Positions 49,670 to 62,767 of a stretch of 64,000 nt of DNA are shown here, one piece after another. The stretch is from the NCBI GenBank assembly GCA_002946415.1, contig NJPS01000031.1:806001-870000 (forward strand), written 5' to 3'. How positions within the stretch are numbered: position 1 is the first letter of the stretch; every line of letters starts with the position of its first letter. Position numbers and translations under genes: made by a program. The notes under the pieces are model-generated. The model was given only the letters and a program-made list of their open reading frames with translations. It did not search any database and had not been told where the DNA came from. This DNA comes from Rutstroemia sp. NJR-2017a BVV2. Its lineage: Eukaryota > Ascomycota > Leotiomycetes > Helotiales > Rutstroemiaceae.

Positions 49670-52600
49670 AAAAACTCGTATGATTGACGATCACATAACA
49701 ATCAAATCGAAAGACTGGGCCATTGAGTCTATCAAGGGACGGAAGTGCGACGAACGAAGAGGGCGGAAGTGACAGGGCTTTGTATGTCCGGTCTTCATAC
49801 AGCTAGCTTCTCAACTCCACTCCACATCATCCTCACTCGGACCATGAAGAGCTTGACTACACAGCGAGCCGGAAGAAATAACGGGCGAGTCGCTTCAAGC
49901 ACATATGGCTGATTCTCACCCAAAAGAGAGGAGGTATCGGTCTGCCCCGCAGCCGGAGTCGAGGTTACACGCAGTCACATGGGACTGTGATAATAATTTG
50001 GTGCCTTTACTGGCTGCACAACAGCGAAATCTACGTGCAGACACTATGTATATAAAATTTGTGCATAAAGCAAGTTGGGGGGATACATGGACAAGTTAGA
50101 AAGATACCCAGTTTGTACAGTTCTGAATCAAATCGCATTCAATTCTACTTTCCTAAACATATTGATACGCAGCTACTTGGAATGGGATGGTAGGTCCGTC
50201 CAAAAGGAGTATCGGAGGTACACGATTCAAATGCTACGTGTGTCCGGTAGGTAAGTACCCGGATGGTTAACTGACATCCATGCCAAGAGTAACACATAAG
50301 TAGCCCACAGGTATTTCACCAGTGATACAACATAGCACAATAGAAAAAGAAATACCACCTTGCCACCCAGATTCTTGATGGAAACGTTCTCCTTCAGTCG
50401 AAGAAAGCTAAGAATTTCCCGTATTGACCAACGGCGAGTACAAATCGGTTCGAGATGCCAGACCGTCAACCGTTCGATGGCTTTGCTAGATCTCCTTGTG
50501 GACTCCGCCCCTCGAGATCTGTCATATTGCGTCGGCGGACTCCTCTGAGGCCAACGGGCGTAAAACTACTACCAGTTGTGTAGCCAGCCATGCTATTGAC
50601 CGACCACCTCCATACGCCTTCGGACTTGAGTTGTATCAACCCTCACTGGTCCAATTACGGCTCGGGTAGCCAGTGCCGCCATCTGCAGCCACCAAGATAT
50701 GTTCGACATCCAGTGACCATTCGAATTCGGATTCGCCTTCTCCAATTGAACGCCATGGAGCACGAGACCAAAGTGCTAACAAGTTAAGGTCGCACACATC
50801 TCCGGCTCAACCGCCAAGACTACACAACGCCTCCTGTCCACTATTCAACAATTACAAGGCTGAATCGAGCCTCTCGACATCACTAGATGCCCAATGAATG
50901 CGCCAGATCACGCAGTGTACCGCTCAGCCCGAATTTGATTAGCGTATCAGCTTATAGCGGGAGCTGCTCACTTGCTCTCTTGCAAGGCTTTGTGTGTCTC
51001 CACCGACAGCAATATACAAGGCTGTCGAAGTTATAATGGAACTTGTCCTTCATATTTAACTACCGCGGCAAACGACGAAATGGTACTGGCCTTGGCAAGA
51101 GATGATACAACACAGACGCCCCACACCCTCCCACAAGCAGAATCATCAGTAACCATACTCATTTCAGGAATTCTGCTTTTGTTTTTTTCTCGAACTTGCC
51201 AAGACCAACTACCGGTCTTCTTTTGGTCCCACTGATAGATCTTGTCTTTTAGTCTCGAAATGAGCTTCATGTTGCACTTTACAAGTTATACCTTTCCAAT
51301 AGTTGCCGTCTTGGCCTTGGCGCGCAGCAACATCGAGAAGTGCCAAGGCTGTCCGGGCTTCACGCGCAATTACCTTTTCCAAGGAACGACGGTAGAAAGT
51401 CCGTTGCGCAGAGAGCGCAACGGACATACCAAGGCGCGCATCATCATAATGTCTTGCTCTCGGCGTTGCAAGTCTGCCAGTCTGCGACCCAGCGACCCAA
51501 ATATCTTGATACAGTACCCCAAACAAACAAACGAGGCTTTCGAATGCCAAGAAGATAATCGTTATTTATAGTAGACGCAAAACGACGTCGATCGCTGGCT
51601 AATATTAGGGCAGAGCTCTTCTTTTCGAGGCTCGGTCCACAGCAAAGTATCAAAAGGAGATGTTCTGAGACCTCAAGAATCACCCAAGTCTTCTGGGCAA
51701 TTTCACATTTCCCATCCCATACAGTCTCTTATCTCTCAACAAATTAGTTGCTTTGAAACCCACATAGACATCGAACCTTCGAAATTGCGAAAAGTGTCCA
51801 CTACGCCGAAGCGCAGATGTTTTGCTTATCTCAAGAGTGGCCTGTGGAATGAAAGTATTTTGTTGTGTCTTGGTTGTCTGACTCTGCGTGGCCCTTGCGA
51901 TGCATAAAGCGGTTCGGACCTATGGGAAGGGACTTGTTGCGCACGCCTTGTGTCGAGGAATACAAGCGAGCCAATACCCAGCCAGGGGTTGGGTACAAGC
52001 TGCAGATCAATGCGCTGGAGTTCCCCGGAGAATCGATCTCCAGACAAGGGAGGAAATGAATCTCACGGGACAGGGGGCCGAGGGGATAGCTGGAAGGATA
52101 GGTATCGTGGACTGAGATTGGCTATGGAGCAAAGGGTAAGTGCGAGGGAGTATTGGCATGAGAGTACAGTATGACAGCGGTAGCTCAGGTAGCTGCATGG
52201 CCATTTGCATGTAATATTAAGTAAGTCATAGTACTAAGTACTTCGTAAGTCATAAGAAGCCATATATCAACAGGAATGTTCTGTTGTTCCCCTCTTCCAA
52301 GCTTCATCAACCTGTTTTGTTGTCCAGCTCAGCCCACGGTCATTTGCTTTGATTCGGATCTCGATTCTCCATTTTACCTGCCTGCTAAGACTCACGATCA
52401 CGAAGCCCGATTTGATATCAGCTGCTCAGCCTCACTACGGCTCCATCTCACCCACAGCGACGTATCTGGTGGGGTATCCGGACCTTCTATCCAGACGTCA
52501 CGAATCTTCCAATTATCGAGACCGGCCTTCGCACGGGATCCAGTCACCCAATCACTCTGCCCTACTGCTAGTCAGTCACCTACCTCCGCCGACAGCACAG

Positions 52601-53933
52601 AGACACACGAAACCTTGGAACACGTCGAACGCAGAGGATAACAGAATTGCTTACGCGGGACGAGAGATATCTTGGCCGGCTGCCACATTTTCATCCTCAT
52701 TCTCAACATCGACCTCAACCTTATTCTCAACACCGAATCCTTCTCATCTCATCTCACCTTATCTTACCTCATCCATTTCATCTGAGCTCAACCCGTCACG
52801 TTGCATAAACGTGTTTTTTCGGCACCAAGATCAACGCTATCACCAACGGTACACAGCTGCACGCCTGCACACCTGACACCTGCACAACATCCCCACCCAC
52901 ACTGCAACGGCGACAATATCAGGTACCGCTGCCGGAACAGATCTGCTTGCGGCTAGAACACCAGCACTCCGGTACTCTTTAAGACAGAGTACAGTGCAGA
53001 CAGTCTACGCTTTGGTATGTAGCACCTATTTTTACCTTTCTTCGTCTTCTTCCTACTTCGGTGCTTGCCCTCGACTCCGTACGGTCCTGCAGCTCTCAAC
53101 CCCGGTTGTCGGGAGTCGGGCCTTGCATGGTTGGCAGTTCTTCGCCCGTCGTCTCCTCTTTCGCAACCTTCCGCCGTGCCGCTCTATTCCCCATTGGGTT
53201 GGACCCCTCCTCGATAAGCTTCCAGAAAGTCTTATCGAAGGAAATTGCTGTCTTTTGCCCTTTTTCCTTTTCCCTTTCCTCGAGCCTCTAAAGTAGCTGG
53301 CGGCCTGGCTGCATGCTCTGCTTTGCTCTTCACGATGTCTAGTCCAGTTTGATATATTTGTTCCTCCTGGTCTTGCTACGGCAAAACTGTTATTTTCATT
53401 CCAGTCCAGAATCCAGTTCTTTTCTTTATTTATTTCTTTCTTCCCCCCACCCACACCCCCATATAATCCTTCGATTATTCAACGTTCAATCTATTCATCT
53501 TGTTACAAACCACAAAGGACTTGACTCATATTCTCTACTTCCTTGTACTTACTTGTCCTCCGTACTGCTAGACGGATTTTCTTCGCTTTTTTCAACCTCC
53601 GAGCCGATCACCTCAATTGTCAATTGTCCTTCTGACGCGACCCAGATCGTCATCTCATCCAGGTACAATTACTCGTAAGCAAGGATCTCATCCACGCCTT
53701 GCCAGCGTCAGAGCACAGCAGAGCAACGGATCGCTCGCATCACCAAGCATAAAAATCAAAAGCGTTAGTACTATGCAACATTTTCATTTTCCTGCTCCAA
53801 GAAAATTTCCTATCGTGCCGATGTATTCCCCTGGAACCTTCCAGCTAACCGCTCGTGATTGGATAGTAGCACGTTTTTGTTCGCTCCACATATTGGAACC
53901 GGACCTTTTTCCCACTTGAGCTTCCACCTTCAA
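49670..53933. other. 4.3 kb region: oxidase 3' end and long PFK2 upstream region
   Basis: No supported gene. The part from about 52250 to 53900 is CT-rich with repeated TCTCATCTCA-like runs and several chance frames (52276-52641, 52349-52876). It looks like the promoter and long 5' leader of the PFK2 gene. Confidence 0.5.
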
Positions 53934-56349
53934 ATGCCTTCAGCCATTCATGCTGAGGGTTACGAGACACCGCTCTGTAAGTTACCCACAATTTGACCAA
54001 AAAATAACGGGTTCAAATCCGCTAATGCCAGTCAGTAGCGGAACCTCGACGTCAGTCGCAACATTCTTTGATAGCGAAAGCCGTTCTAAAGAACCGGGCC
54101 GCCATGAATCCCACTTACTCCTACGCTTCTACCTCAACAACGCCCCTCCTCAATATTCCAAACAACTTCGCTCTTGAACACGACTTTGCTGTTAAGAGAC
54201 CACACACAGAGCAGTACCTTCAACCACCACCCTCCATTCTATCTGCTGCTATAGGTCGCCAACTGCAAAATTTCGGCATGCCCGCCAGCGATGCAGTCAC
54301 AGATGGAATGGTCGCAGGCGTTGGCCATCCGCCGTCCGATACTCCTCAAACCAGCAGTCCCTCTACTGCCCCAAGCAGTCCAAGAATGTAAGTTCACTTG
54401 CCAATTTCCCAAGATGGTTGAATGGCTCGCGGTCGCGATTTGCGATCTCAACTTCTCGAGTCTCTGGTGGGGCGCAAATGCCCCTCAACAAATTCTTCAT
54501 TTGAGACCTCAACGCTGACAATGGTAAAGCCTTCCGGTACGACAGAATTCCGGAACTACCACCCCTCGAGTCCGACCTCCTGCAACGACCCTCAACATCC
54601 CTGGCATGACCCGATCCCGAGTATCTCCAGATGGCAAGATCGCACAAAGAGATGTGGCATCGAAGTTGGTGGTGATCATGGTAGGGTTACCTGCCCGTGG
54701 AAAATCCTACATCACAAAGAAGATTCAGAGATATCTGTCGTGGCAACAGCATGAGACAAGAATTTTCAATGTCGGCAACAGACGGCGTGTGGCAGTCGGC
54801 CAATCGCAGCAATCGAACGGTACTCCTCAAAGCGCCATGACATCAGCTAGCTCTCCAACTCCTGTCCAGCCAAATCGCTCAGGCTCAACATCTGGTGCTA
54901 TAGATGCGCCTACGCAAGCAGCGCACATTCTCCTCAATGGTGTTGATCCCACGCAACAGGAGGAAACGAAGGGTCTCGATTTGAAGAAAATTTCCTCCCC
55001 TGGAGAACTACCAAATGCAAATTCCCAAACTATGGATCAATCTGCCAACTTCTTTGACCCTCAAAATGCCAAGGCAGCAATGATTAGAGAACAAGTGGCA
55101 ATGGCTACTTTGGATGAACTTCTCGACTTCCTCTTGCAGGGCAATGGCGCGGTGGGAATTCTAGACGCCACAAACAGCACTATCGAGCGACGGAGCCATC
55201 TATTCAAGCACATCAAGGAGAGAGAACCGAAGCTTGGTATCCTCTTCATTGAGAGTGTTTGTGAGGATGAAGCTGTGAGTTTTTTCTAATCTTCATAATA
55301 GATAATATGCTAATAATTATTAGTTGCTCGAAGCAAACATGCGTCTCAAGCTCCGCGGTCCCGACTACAAAGACAAAGATCCCGAAGCTTCTTTAAGGGA
55401 CTTCAAAAAGCGTGTCGCTGCTTACGAAAGTGCCTATGTTCCTCTCGGAAAATATGAGGAAGACAATCATATGCAATATATCAAGATGATAGATGTGGGA
55501 CGGAAGGTCATCCATTACCAGTTGAAGGGGTTCTTGACTGGTGGAATTGCATCGTATTTGTCGACATTCAACCTTGCACCTCGGCAAATTTGGATTACAA
55601 GGCACGGAAAGTCCGAGGACAATGCCTTGGGCAAGCTCGGCGGTGATTCTGACCTCACCGAGGAGGGTCTACAGTATGCCCAGGTTCTCCATAGTTTTAT
55701 TACAAGGAAACGAAAGGAGTGGCTCAATGAACAACAGCAGTCGGCCATTGAGAGCGCAAAATATCCTCCAGGCGGCGAAGCCAGCAGAACACCGCCGTAC
55801 CCGGATATTATGGGAGAGCTTGAAGACAAGAACTTCTGTGTGTGGACATCCATGCTCAAGCGAAGCATTCAAACAGCGGATCATTTCGAGCATGATGATG
55901 ACTACGATGTGAAGAACTGGGAAATGCTGAATGAGTTGAACGCTGGTGCATTCGAAGGGTTGACCTACAAGGAGATCGAATCGCGGTATCCAGAAGAGTA
56001 CGAAAAGCGAGCTAGAGATAAGCTACACTACATCTACCCTGGAGTTGGAGGTGAAGGATACCTACAAGTCATCAGTCGGCTGCGAGACATGGTACGAGAG
56101 CTAGAGCGTATCACCGACCATGTCCTCATCATTGGACACAGATCGATTGCGCGAGTATTGATGGCATACTTCATGGACCTCACCAGGGATGATATTGCGG
56201 ATCTGGATGTGCCTCTGGGAATGCTTTATGCGATTGAACCGAAGCCGTACGGTATCGAATTCCACGCTTATAAGTACAATGAACGTCAGGGATGGTTTGA
56301 CGAATTACCGGGCTACAGGCCTAGAAAGGAGACGGAGAAGGGCAACTAA
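53934..56349 (+). CDS. Bifunctional 6-phosphofructo-2-kinase / fructose-2,6-bisphosphatase
   Basis: Four exons (53934-53976, 54036-54387, 54530-55274, 55324-56349) give 721 residues. The short first exon (MPSAIHAEGYETPL) has a perfect GTAAGT donor and joins in frame; without it the start would be ATG 54104 (684 residues). The kinase part has Walker A GLPARGKSYITKK, RIFNVGNRRR and VGILDATNSTIERR. A Ser/Gln/Pro-rich insertion of about 70 residues splits NVGNRRR from FFDPQN, as in yeast Pfk26. The bisphosphatase part has the phospho-acceptor His in WITRHGKSEDN, SMLKRSIQTAD, NAGAFEGLTYKE and the second His in IIGHRSIARV, so both activities look intact. It sets the level of fructose-2,6-bisphosphate, the switch between glycolysis and gluconeogenesis, in the cytosol. 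Confidence 0.9.
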
Positions 56350-57426
56350 AGCCAATGTAACGAGAAATGGAGAAAGGGATATGTTTTACTGTATAACAAC
56401 ACAACAAGAAATACGGCGTTAGGGGATTCGGGATCGAGACGGGGGGCATTGCATAGCGGTGATCAATTGCTTTTTGGCGTTTGGGAGGGGTTTGTAACAT
56501 CAAGGGGATTGCGTTGCACCTATGGATTCGAGGGAGAAGGGATACTTGAGAATGCTTAGCATGTTGTATCTTATGAGACTTGGTACCGTTTTAACACGAC
56601 AAGAAGAATGGCTATGGCTTATGTGCGTTTGCTAGCACAGAATACCCATAAAGAGGAGAGGAAAGTCACGGCGTTTGAAGTTAGAATTGTAGAGAAAGAA
56701 AGACGCCGCATAAAGAAGACATAGATCGAATCTAGAAGATTAAAGACATTTCTTGTTTTGCATACTAATTGTGATCATGGATGTGAAATTTGTCGATTTT
56801 GGTTATTACGGATTGTGCTTCTACTTACTGAGCTGAGCTGAGCTTCCCCGCACCCGCGTCCGCGTCCCGCGTCACGTCGCAATCCCAGAAAGCAATTTCC
56901 TCCCGTACTTGCATCAAGCCGCCCATCCTGAATCCTAAAACCCTAAATTCTATGCGCTCTTCCTCCTCCCCCGTTTTCAATGTCATGACATTTATTTCTC
57001 TCTTGGGTACCTGCGTTTCGATCGGCAAGATAAGGGCGGGGACGATTCTGTGACTAGAAGTGAGTTTTGGGGGGTTTTTTTATTGAGTGAAGGAGAAGAA
57101 GGAAATCGCCGGATGTAGATGATGGTATTGTAGCAGCTAGCGGGCTAATTTGTGTGGTGTGTTAGAGAGAGACAAAGATTTCTTTTTGCGATTGCAAGCG
57201 GTATACAAAGACTTTTACTGAGACGAGGCGCCTTTGTTACGGGAACGGCTGGAGGGTTCGGGAGATTGGTATTTGCGGCGCTGGATACTATAGCAACTAC
57301 AACTATCTACAACGGCAGCGGCAGCGGCAGCAACAGCAACAGCAGCGGCAGATCCAGATTCGAGCTCTTGTAGCAGGAGCCAAGTCGATAAAAGAGTGGT
57401 ATAAAGTATTCTTTGACGCTGGGAGA
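56350..57426. other. Intergenic: PFK2 3' region and RNase H1 promoter
   Basis: No gene seen. A poly-T stretch and GGTTTTTTT lie near 57070, and CAGCGG/CAACAG runs (57310-57350) lie just before the next start. Confidence 0.55.
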
Positions 57427-58592
57427 ATGCCGGCGATTACGAGGAAGAGGAAACATAGTGGGGAGGGGGAGGAGGAGGTGAGGGTACAGAGGAAGGAGGA
57501 GGTGAGGGTACAGAGGAAGGAGGAGGTGAAGGGAAACAAGTTTTATGCGGTGAGGAAGGGCTTTAGAGCGGGGGTTTTTGAGAGCTGGAAGGACTGCCAG
57601 GAACAGACGACGGGGTTTAAGGGAGCGGTTTGTAGGTTATGTCCTTTCCGAGGAGGGGATTGGGGAATGGGGATTGAAGAGTCGAGGAATTGAAGAAGTA
57701 ATGCTAACATACATCTGACCCCATCCAGATAAATCCTTCACCAACAAAACCGATGCAGAAGCCTTCGTCGCAGGCAAGAACCCAGCAAAGACAAATGCGG
57801 AAACCAAGTTCTACGGTGTCGCGGTGGGTAAGAAAACAGGTGTATACACCGAATGGGCGGATGCGCAGGAGCAGATTGATGGGGTGAAGGGCCCGAAGTA
57901 TAAGAAGTTTGCGACGAGGGAGGAGGCGCAGGCTTTTGTGGATGGTGGGGGGAGGGTGGAGAAGGAGAAGGGGAAGGAGAAGGGGGCGAAGAGGCAGAGG
58001 GTGGAGAAGGAGGAGGAGGGGGAGGAGAGGGTGGAGGAGAAAGAGAAGATTCAGGCGGATACGGTGAGGGTTTGGACGGATGGGAGTAGTAGGGGGAATG
58101 GTAGGCTGGGCGCAAAGGCTGGGGTGGGCGTTTGGTTTGGGGTGGATGATGAGAGGTTTGTTGTACCCTTCCACCCTTCCCTCATTCCCCTAGCATCACA
58201 ATCATAACTAACTCCCCTCCCCCTCTAGAAACCTCTCCGAGCCCCTCGCCGGCCTCCCCCAAACCAACCAACGCGCCGAACTCACGGCTGCGCTCCGCGC
58301 CCTCGAAATCGTCCCCAGAGATAAACACATCGAGATTATCACCGACAGCAACTACACGATCAACTGCGCGACGGTGTGGTACAAGAGCTGGGTGAAAAAC
58401 GGCTGGAAAACGAGTGCGGGGAAAGATGTCGAGAATAAGGATTTGGTGAGGGCGATTAGAGCGATCTTGGATGAGAGGGAGGGGAGGGGGGTGCGGTGTA
58501 AGATGACGTGGGTTAAGGGGCATGAGGGGGATGGGGGGAATGTCGCGGCGGATAGGTTGGCTGTTAGGGGGGCGTTGGGGGTGAGGGGGTAG
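57427..58592 (+). CDS. Ribonuclease H1 with two hybrid-binding domains
   Basis: Three exons (57427-57631, 57729-58155, 58229-58592) give 331 residues. A basic N-terminus with a tandem EEVRVQRK repeat leads to hybrid-binding domain 1 (about 37-84, NKFYAVRKGFRAGVFESW..YKSFTNKTDAEAF). Domain 2 follows (about 95-144, TKFYGVAVGKKTGVYTEW..YKKFATREEAQAFVDG). Then come a Lys/Glu-rich linker and the RNase H domain. Catalytic acids are visible: Asp in RVWTDGSSRG, Glu in NQRAELTAAL, Asp in IITDSNYTIN and Asp in NVAADRLA. The enzyme cleaves RNA in RNA:DNA hybrids (R-loops, primer remnants) in nucleus or mitochondria. Yeast RNH1 also has two such domains while the human enzyme has one. No obvious mitochondrial presequence. 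Confidence 0.92.
57475..57522. repeat. In-frame 24-bp minisatellite in the RNase H1 gene
   Basis: Two exact copies of a 24-bp unit (57475-57498 and 57499-57522) plus part of a third encode the repeated octapeptide EVRVQRKE. Confidence 0.9.
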
Positions 58593-59700
58593 GGGGAGAG
58601 TGGGCGTGGGTTTTGAAGGGTGTAAGATTGGGTGTTGGGTTGTACGTGGAAATGGAGTGGGTGAGATCTGATGGTGTGCTCTGAGGGTGTGCCGAGAGGA
58701 CGAGGGGAAGTGACCCTTCTGGGGTCTCTACAGATATTGTACTACTCTTTGTGTCCACAAATACACAATACTCGTTTATGCGGTGGGAGTTGGGATTTCG
58801 GGCATCAAATAATCTTTTGTGCTCTGTATTTTATATCACTAGATACCAATGGGTTACATGTATTGAATAACGTCGTTTGTTGTCTTCCTGGGCGCTTTCT
58901 AATCACCATTCTCGTGTGAATGATTATGTGAAAGTGCATGCATCTCTGAATGAACATCAAATGCAGCTTTCTTTGTTGTGCAAACAAGCAAATACCCAGA
59001 ATTGTCAAGCCTCCCTACTGTATGCTCCAACAGCCTTAGCCTTCAATGACGACTTTATGCCAATCATCTGCAGCTATCAGCTGGCGCCGCCCCACATGGT
59101 GGGGCCTTATCGGCATCCTCATGCCGTAAGGTGAAGATAAGTGCCATGTCAAGACAACTTGGAAATTTTTCTTGACCGTTGCTTAATCCGGTCCCTTTCA
59201 TCTTGGCGTGCTTTCTTGGCTTTTGGCTGTTCTCTTATCACCAGAGGAATTGGATTGGACTTTCTTTTCCTCTTTTCTCTTTCGGCGCGCCTCACTTCTT
59301 CACTCTGGTCTGACAACGCGGTTTTTGGATTCGACGGAATTACAGTCATACTTCTAGGGATCAATCACTTAGATACATATAGACCGTCGCGCAAGCACCA
59401 AAGCAAGCAGCAAGCAAGCAAGCAAGCAAGCAATTGTCCTCTTCTGCTTCCTCTCTGCTGCAGTTAAAGTGGCGGGCACGCACGTCTTCTGTATTGAAAG
59501 CTGGGTTTTCTCCAATGATTCAATAACAAAGGCTTTTTATCTTGCGGCAAGACGGGCTGCGAGCGAGGACACGGCGGTTACTTGACGGGGAATTGATTAG
59601 GCTTTACTTGTTCGGGGGAACGAGAAAGGAAAAGAATATATTATTTTATAATTGGGGAGCGGGGAATTTTGGGACAGTCGTCGAGGACTGAACGCGCAAA
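58593..59700. other. Intergenic: RNase H1 3' region and antiporter promoter
   Basis: No gene seen. A (GCAA)n tract lies at about 59401-59434. Confidence 0.55.
59401..59434. repeat. (AAGC)n microsatellite
   Basis: About eight units with one interruption, in the antiporter promoter region. Confidence 0.85.
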
Positions 59701-61634
59701 ATGCCGACTCTCGAGGTCAACAATTTCAATATTGTTTGCGCGGTGCTGGGGGGGTTTATCACTTTGTTTGGCTTGGTGTCGTATTTGTTTAAAGAGAAGT
59801 TTTATCTTTCGGAGGCTTGTATGTTTACTCCTACGCAACCTTCCTTGTTTTTCTTCTGGTCAATTCAGCATGTGCTAATATATCCTCTCGCACAGTAATC
59901 TCCCTTATAGCAGGAGTGATTTTCTCTCCACACGCAACGAACCTCATTCGTCCCCTCGATTACACCGGGTCCCTTGCCAACCTCAACACCACGACCCTCT
60001 ACTTCTCGCGCCTCGTCCTCGGCGTCCAACTAGTCCTGGCAGGTGTGCAACTTCCCTCGCGCTATCTCAAACTAGAATGGAAGTCTCTCTCGCTCTTGCT
60101 CGGTCCAATCATGACTACAATGTGGCTGGCCAGCTCGCTGCTGGTTTGGGGCATGGTTCCGAATCTGTCGTTCTTGCATGCGCTTGCTGTGGGTGCGTGT
60201 GTCACGCCGACGGATCCTGTGCTGAGTAATAGTATTGTGAAGGGGAAGTTTGCGGATAAGAATATTCCCAAGGAGTTGCAGAAGATTATTGTGGCCGAGA
60301 GTGGTGCGAATGATGGGTTGGGGTATCCTTACTTGTTTTTGGCATTGTATCTTATCAAGTACACAGGTGAAGGCGGTGAGTCTTTCTTGTTCCGTTGTGC
60401 GATTTTAGAAGTGCATTTTTCTGACATGTGATTTTAGGAGCCGGTCAAAGTGGTGGTGCTCGTACGGCTATGGGCTTGTGGTTCGGGGAAACCTGGGGAT
60501 ACACTATTATTCTCAGTGTCATCTACGGAGCCACAGTCGGGTGGATAGCCAAAGAACTCCTGCACTGGGCTGAAGAGAGGAAGTTTGTGGACCGTGAAAG
60601 TTTCCTTGTTTTTGCCATCACCCTTGCTCTCTTTATCGTTGGGACCTGCGGCATGATAGGTAGTGACGATGTTTTGGCTTGCTTCATCGCAGGAAATGTA
60701 TTCACGTGGGATGATTGGTTCCGTCTTGAAACGTTAGATGATTCTCTGCAGCCCACTATTGATATGTTGCTCAACTTAAGCATATTTATCTTCTACGGAG
60801 CTATTTGTCCGTGGGCTTCCTTTGCGAGTAATGACGTTATTCCAATCTATCGGTTAATCTTTTTGGGCATTTTGATCTTGCTTTTCAGGTTAGTTCTCCC
60901 TATTACTGCCCTGGTCTATCTATTACGACGATGCTAATCTTACCCCCGCTTCTAGACGTCTACCAATCGTCTTCGGCCTGCACAAACTAATCCACCAAAT
61001 CGAAGAGAAACGCCAAGCCATCTTCGTCGGATTCTTCGGTCCCATCGGTGTCTCCGCCATCTTCTACCTCTACATCTCCCTCGAATTCCTCGAAACCATC
61101 ACCGTCGACGGCGAGCAACGCCCCGATGCAGCCCACCTCGCCGAAGTCATCCGCGTCGTCGTCTGGTTCCTAACCATCTGCAGCATCGTCGTCCACGGCC
61201 TCAGCATCCCCCTCGGCAAACTCGGCTTCTTCCTCCCGCGCACCCTGTCCCGCGCCTTCACTTCGCAAGCCAATAGCGAAAATTCCTTCCGTATTGGCGA
61301 TCGCGTGCGCACGTCGCGCGATGGGCAGGCGCAGTTGAGGCGGCGCACGGCGGGGGGTGCGGGTGCGGGTGGGGGTGGGGGAAGTGGTGATGTTAGTGGT
61401 ACGGAGGGGGTGAGTACGCCCGCGCATAGCACGAGTACGAGCCAAAGACCGATTTTTAGGATTGGCGGGACTGTGATTAGGAGTACGGATGGCGCGGGCG
61501 GGAGTAAGGGGGATGGGGGCAGCTCGGAGGCGAGCCCGAATCTGGGGTTGCAGAATGGCTTTGGGATGGAGGGGAGGACGATTAGGTTTCCGGATGAGGA
61601 GCCGGTGGTTGTGAGGGAGAGGGGGGAGGTTTAG
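59701..61634 (+). CDS. Plasma-membrane Na+(K+)/H+ antiporter, Nha1/Sod2 type
   Basis: Four exons (59701-59818, 59896-60375, 60438-60888, 60956-61634) give 575 residues. About 12 hydrophobic segments fill the first 430 residues. Family marks are GACVTPTDPVLSNSIVKG and the ESGANDGLGYP motif with the ion-binding Asn-Asp pair, plus CGMIGSDDVLACFIAGN. The cytosolic tail (about 140 residues) is Gly/Ser/Arg-rich and much shorter than that of S. cerevisiae Nha1 (985 residues in all), nearer the S. pombe Sod2 size. These antiporters export Na+ or K+ in exchange for protons and set salt tolerance and cytosolic pH. The long Nha1 tail motifs linked to cell-cycle and osmotic roles are not seen. The start is the only ATG in the first exon frame. 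Confidence 0.93.
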
Positions 61635-62767
61635 AGGGTGCGTGGGAGAGGGGTGTGGATGTGGCGGGGATGAGGGAGGTGTAAATGGGTTGTGGATAGG
61701 GGAGGTGTAGATGAGAGGTCGTATCTTTACTGTGGTATTCTTTTAGAATATAATTGACATATTCAGTAGAACACATTGCTAAATTATATATACATTCTCT
61801 CCAGATCAACCTGTGTAGTTACCCTGGAAAGTCGGCATGATATATCAACATCCGAACCATCCCATGAGCGATCAGCGAAGAAGTAATCATGAGCAGCTTC
61901 TACAAAGAATCACGCTTTCTAAAAGATATGGCGGGAACAAGACTCAATAAACAGTGTTTCGAAGTAAGACATGAAATGAAGTCTTGCACAGATTTTCTTT
62001 CCATGTGTTGTTCGAGGCGTTGGTTGGGTTCTGGGTAGATGTGCTTGGTTTGGATCTAGGCGTGCAAAATGGCTGTTTTGTCGGAGTGCTTGGGTCAATC
62101 TATCGATGACCCGGGGAAGTGATTCTAAACCGTTCGAGAATTTCAGTTTAGCTTCGAGGATTGGAGAGATTGCATGCGTGTTGTGTTGTTTGGGTGTTGT
62201 TTTTGTACTGTAGCGCCTCGCTTATGTGCTGGTGGGGAATAGGGGAAGTAGATATGTGATATCTTGCACCCAGAGGGACTACGGGCGGCCATGTAGTTTT
62301 GCAGATTGGATATAAGGTATCCCAAATCTTACAGATAATCGGGACTTGCCCCGTCTCTGCTTTGCGGATGCTTGCTGTACTCTCTTAATAAATGAAAATT
62401 CACCTTGGAAGTCGCTTGCAGCTGCTTTGAGCCACAGATAATACATATTTGGTTTAATGTCTAGATGTTGTTTTTCTACTGGACAGGTAGTAAGTAAAGA
62501 ATTATATGGAGTATAAATACACCTAGAATTTCTTTGTTCTTTATACTTAAGAAACAAAATTGAGGTCAACAGGATTGTCATATCTACTTCCATACGAAAA
62601 CATAGCATTAGATTCTAACTTGGGTTTATTCGGTCCTCCCTCAGTGTAAGCAACCCACTTACTCACTACACCTTCAGGTCAATCTTCTAGATCTCCCTTT
62701 AATAGTTTTTCTGTGGTTAAAAGGCCTGCGATAAACAACCCCCCTCGCCTCGTAAAGCTCTTCCACA
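61635..62767. other. Intergenic: antiporter 3' region and upstream of the Cys-rich gene
   Basis: No gene seen; moderately AT-rich, with only short chance frames. Confidence 0.5.

Noticed and set aside
52276..52876. Two overlapping frames of 121 and 175 codons
   Set aside because: They lie in CT-rich leader-like DNA that keeps several frames open; content is low-complexity.
54010..54022. GGTTCAAATCC, a B-box-like T-arm
   Set aside because: Flanking bases do not form a T-stem and there is no A-box upstream. It lies within the first intron of the PFK2 gene.
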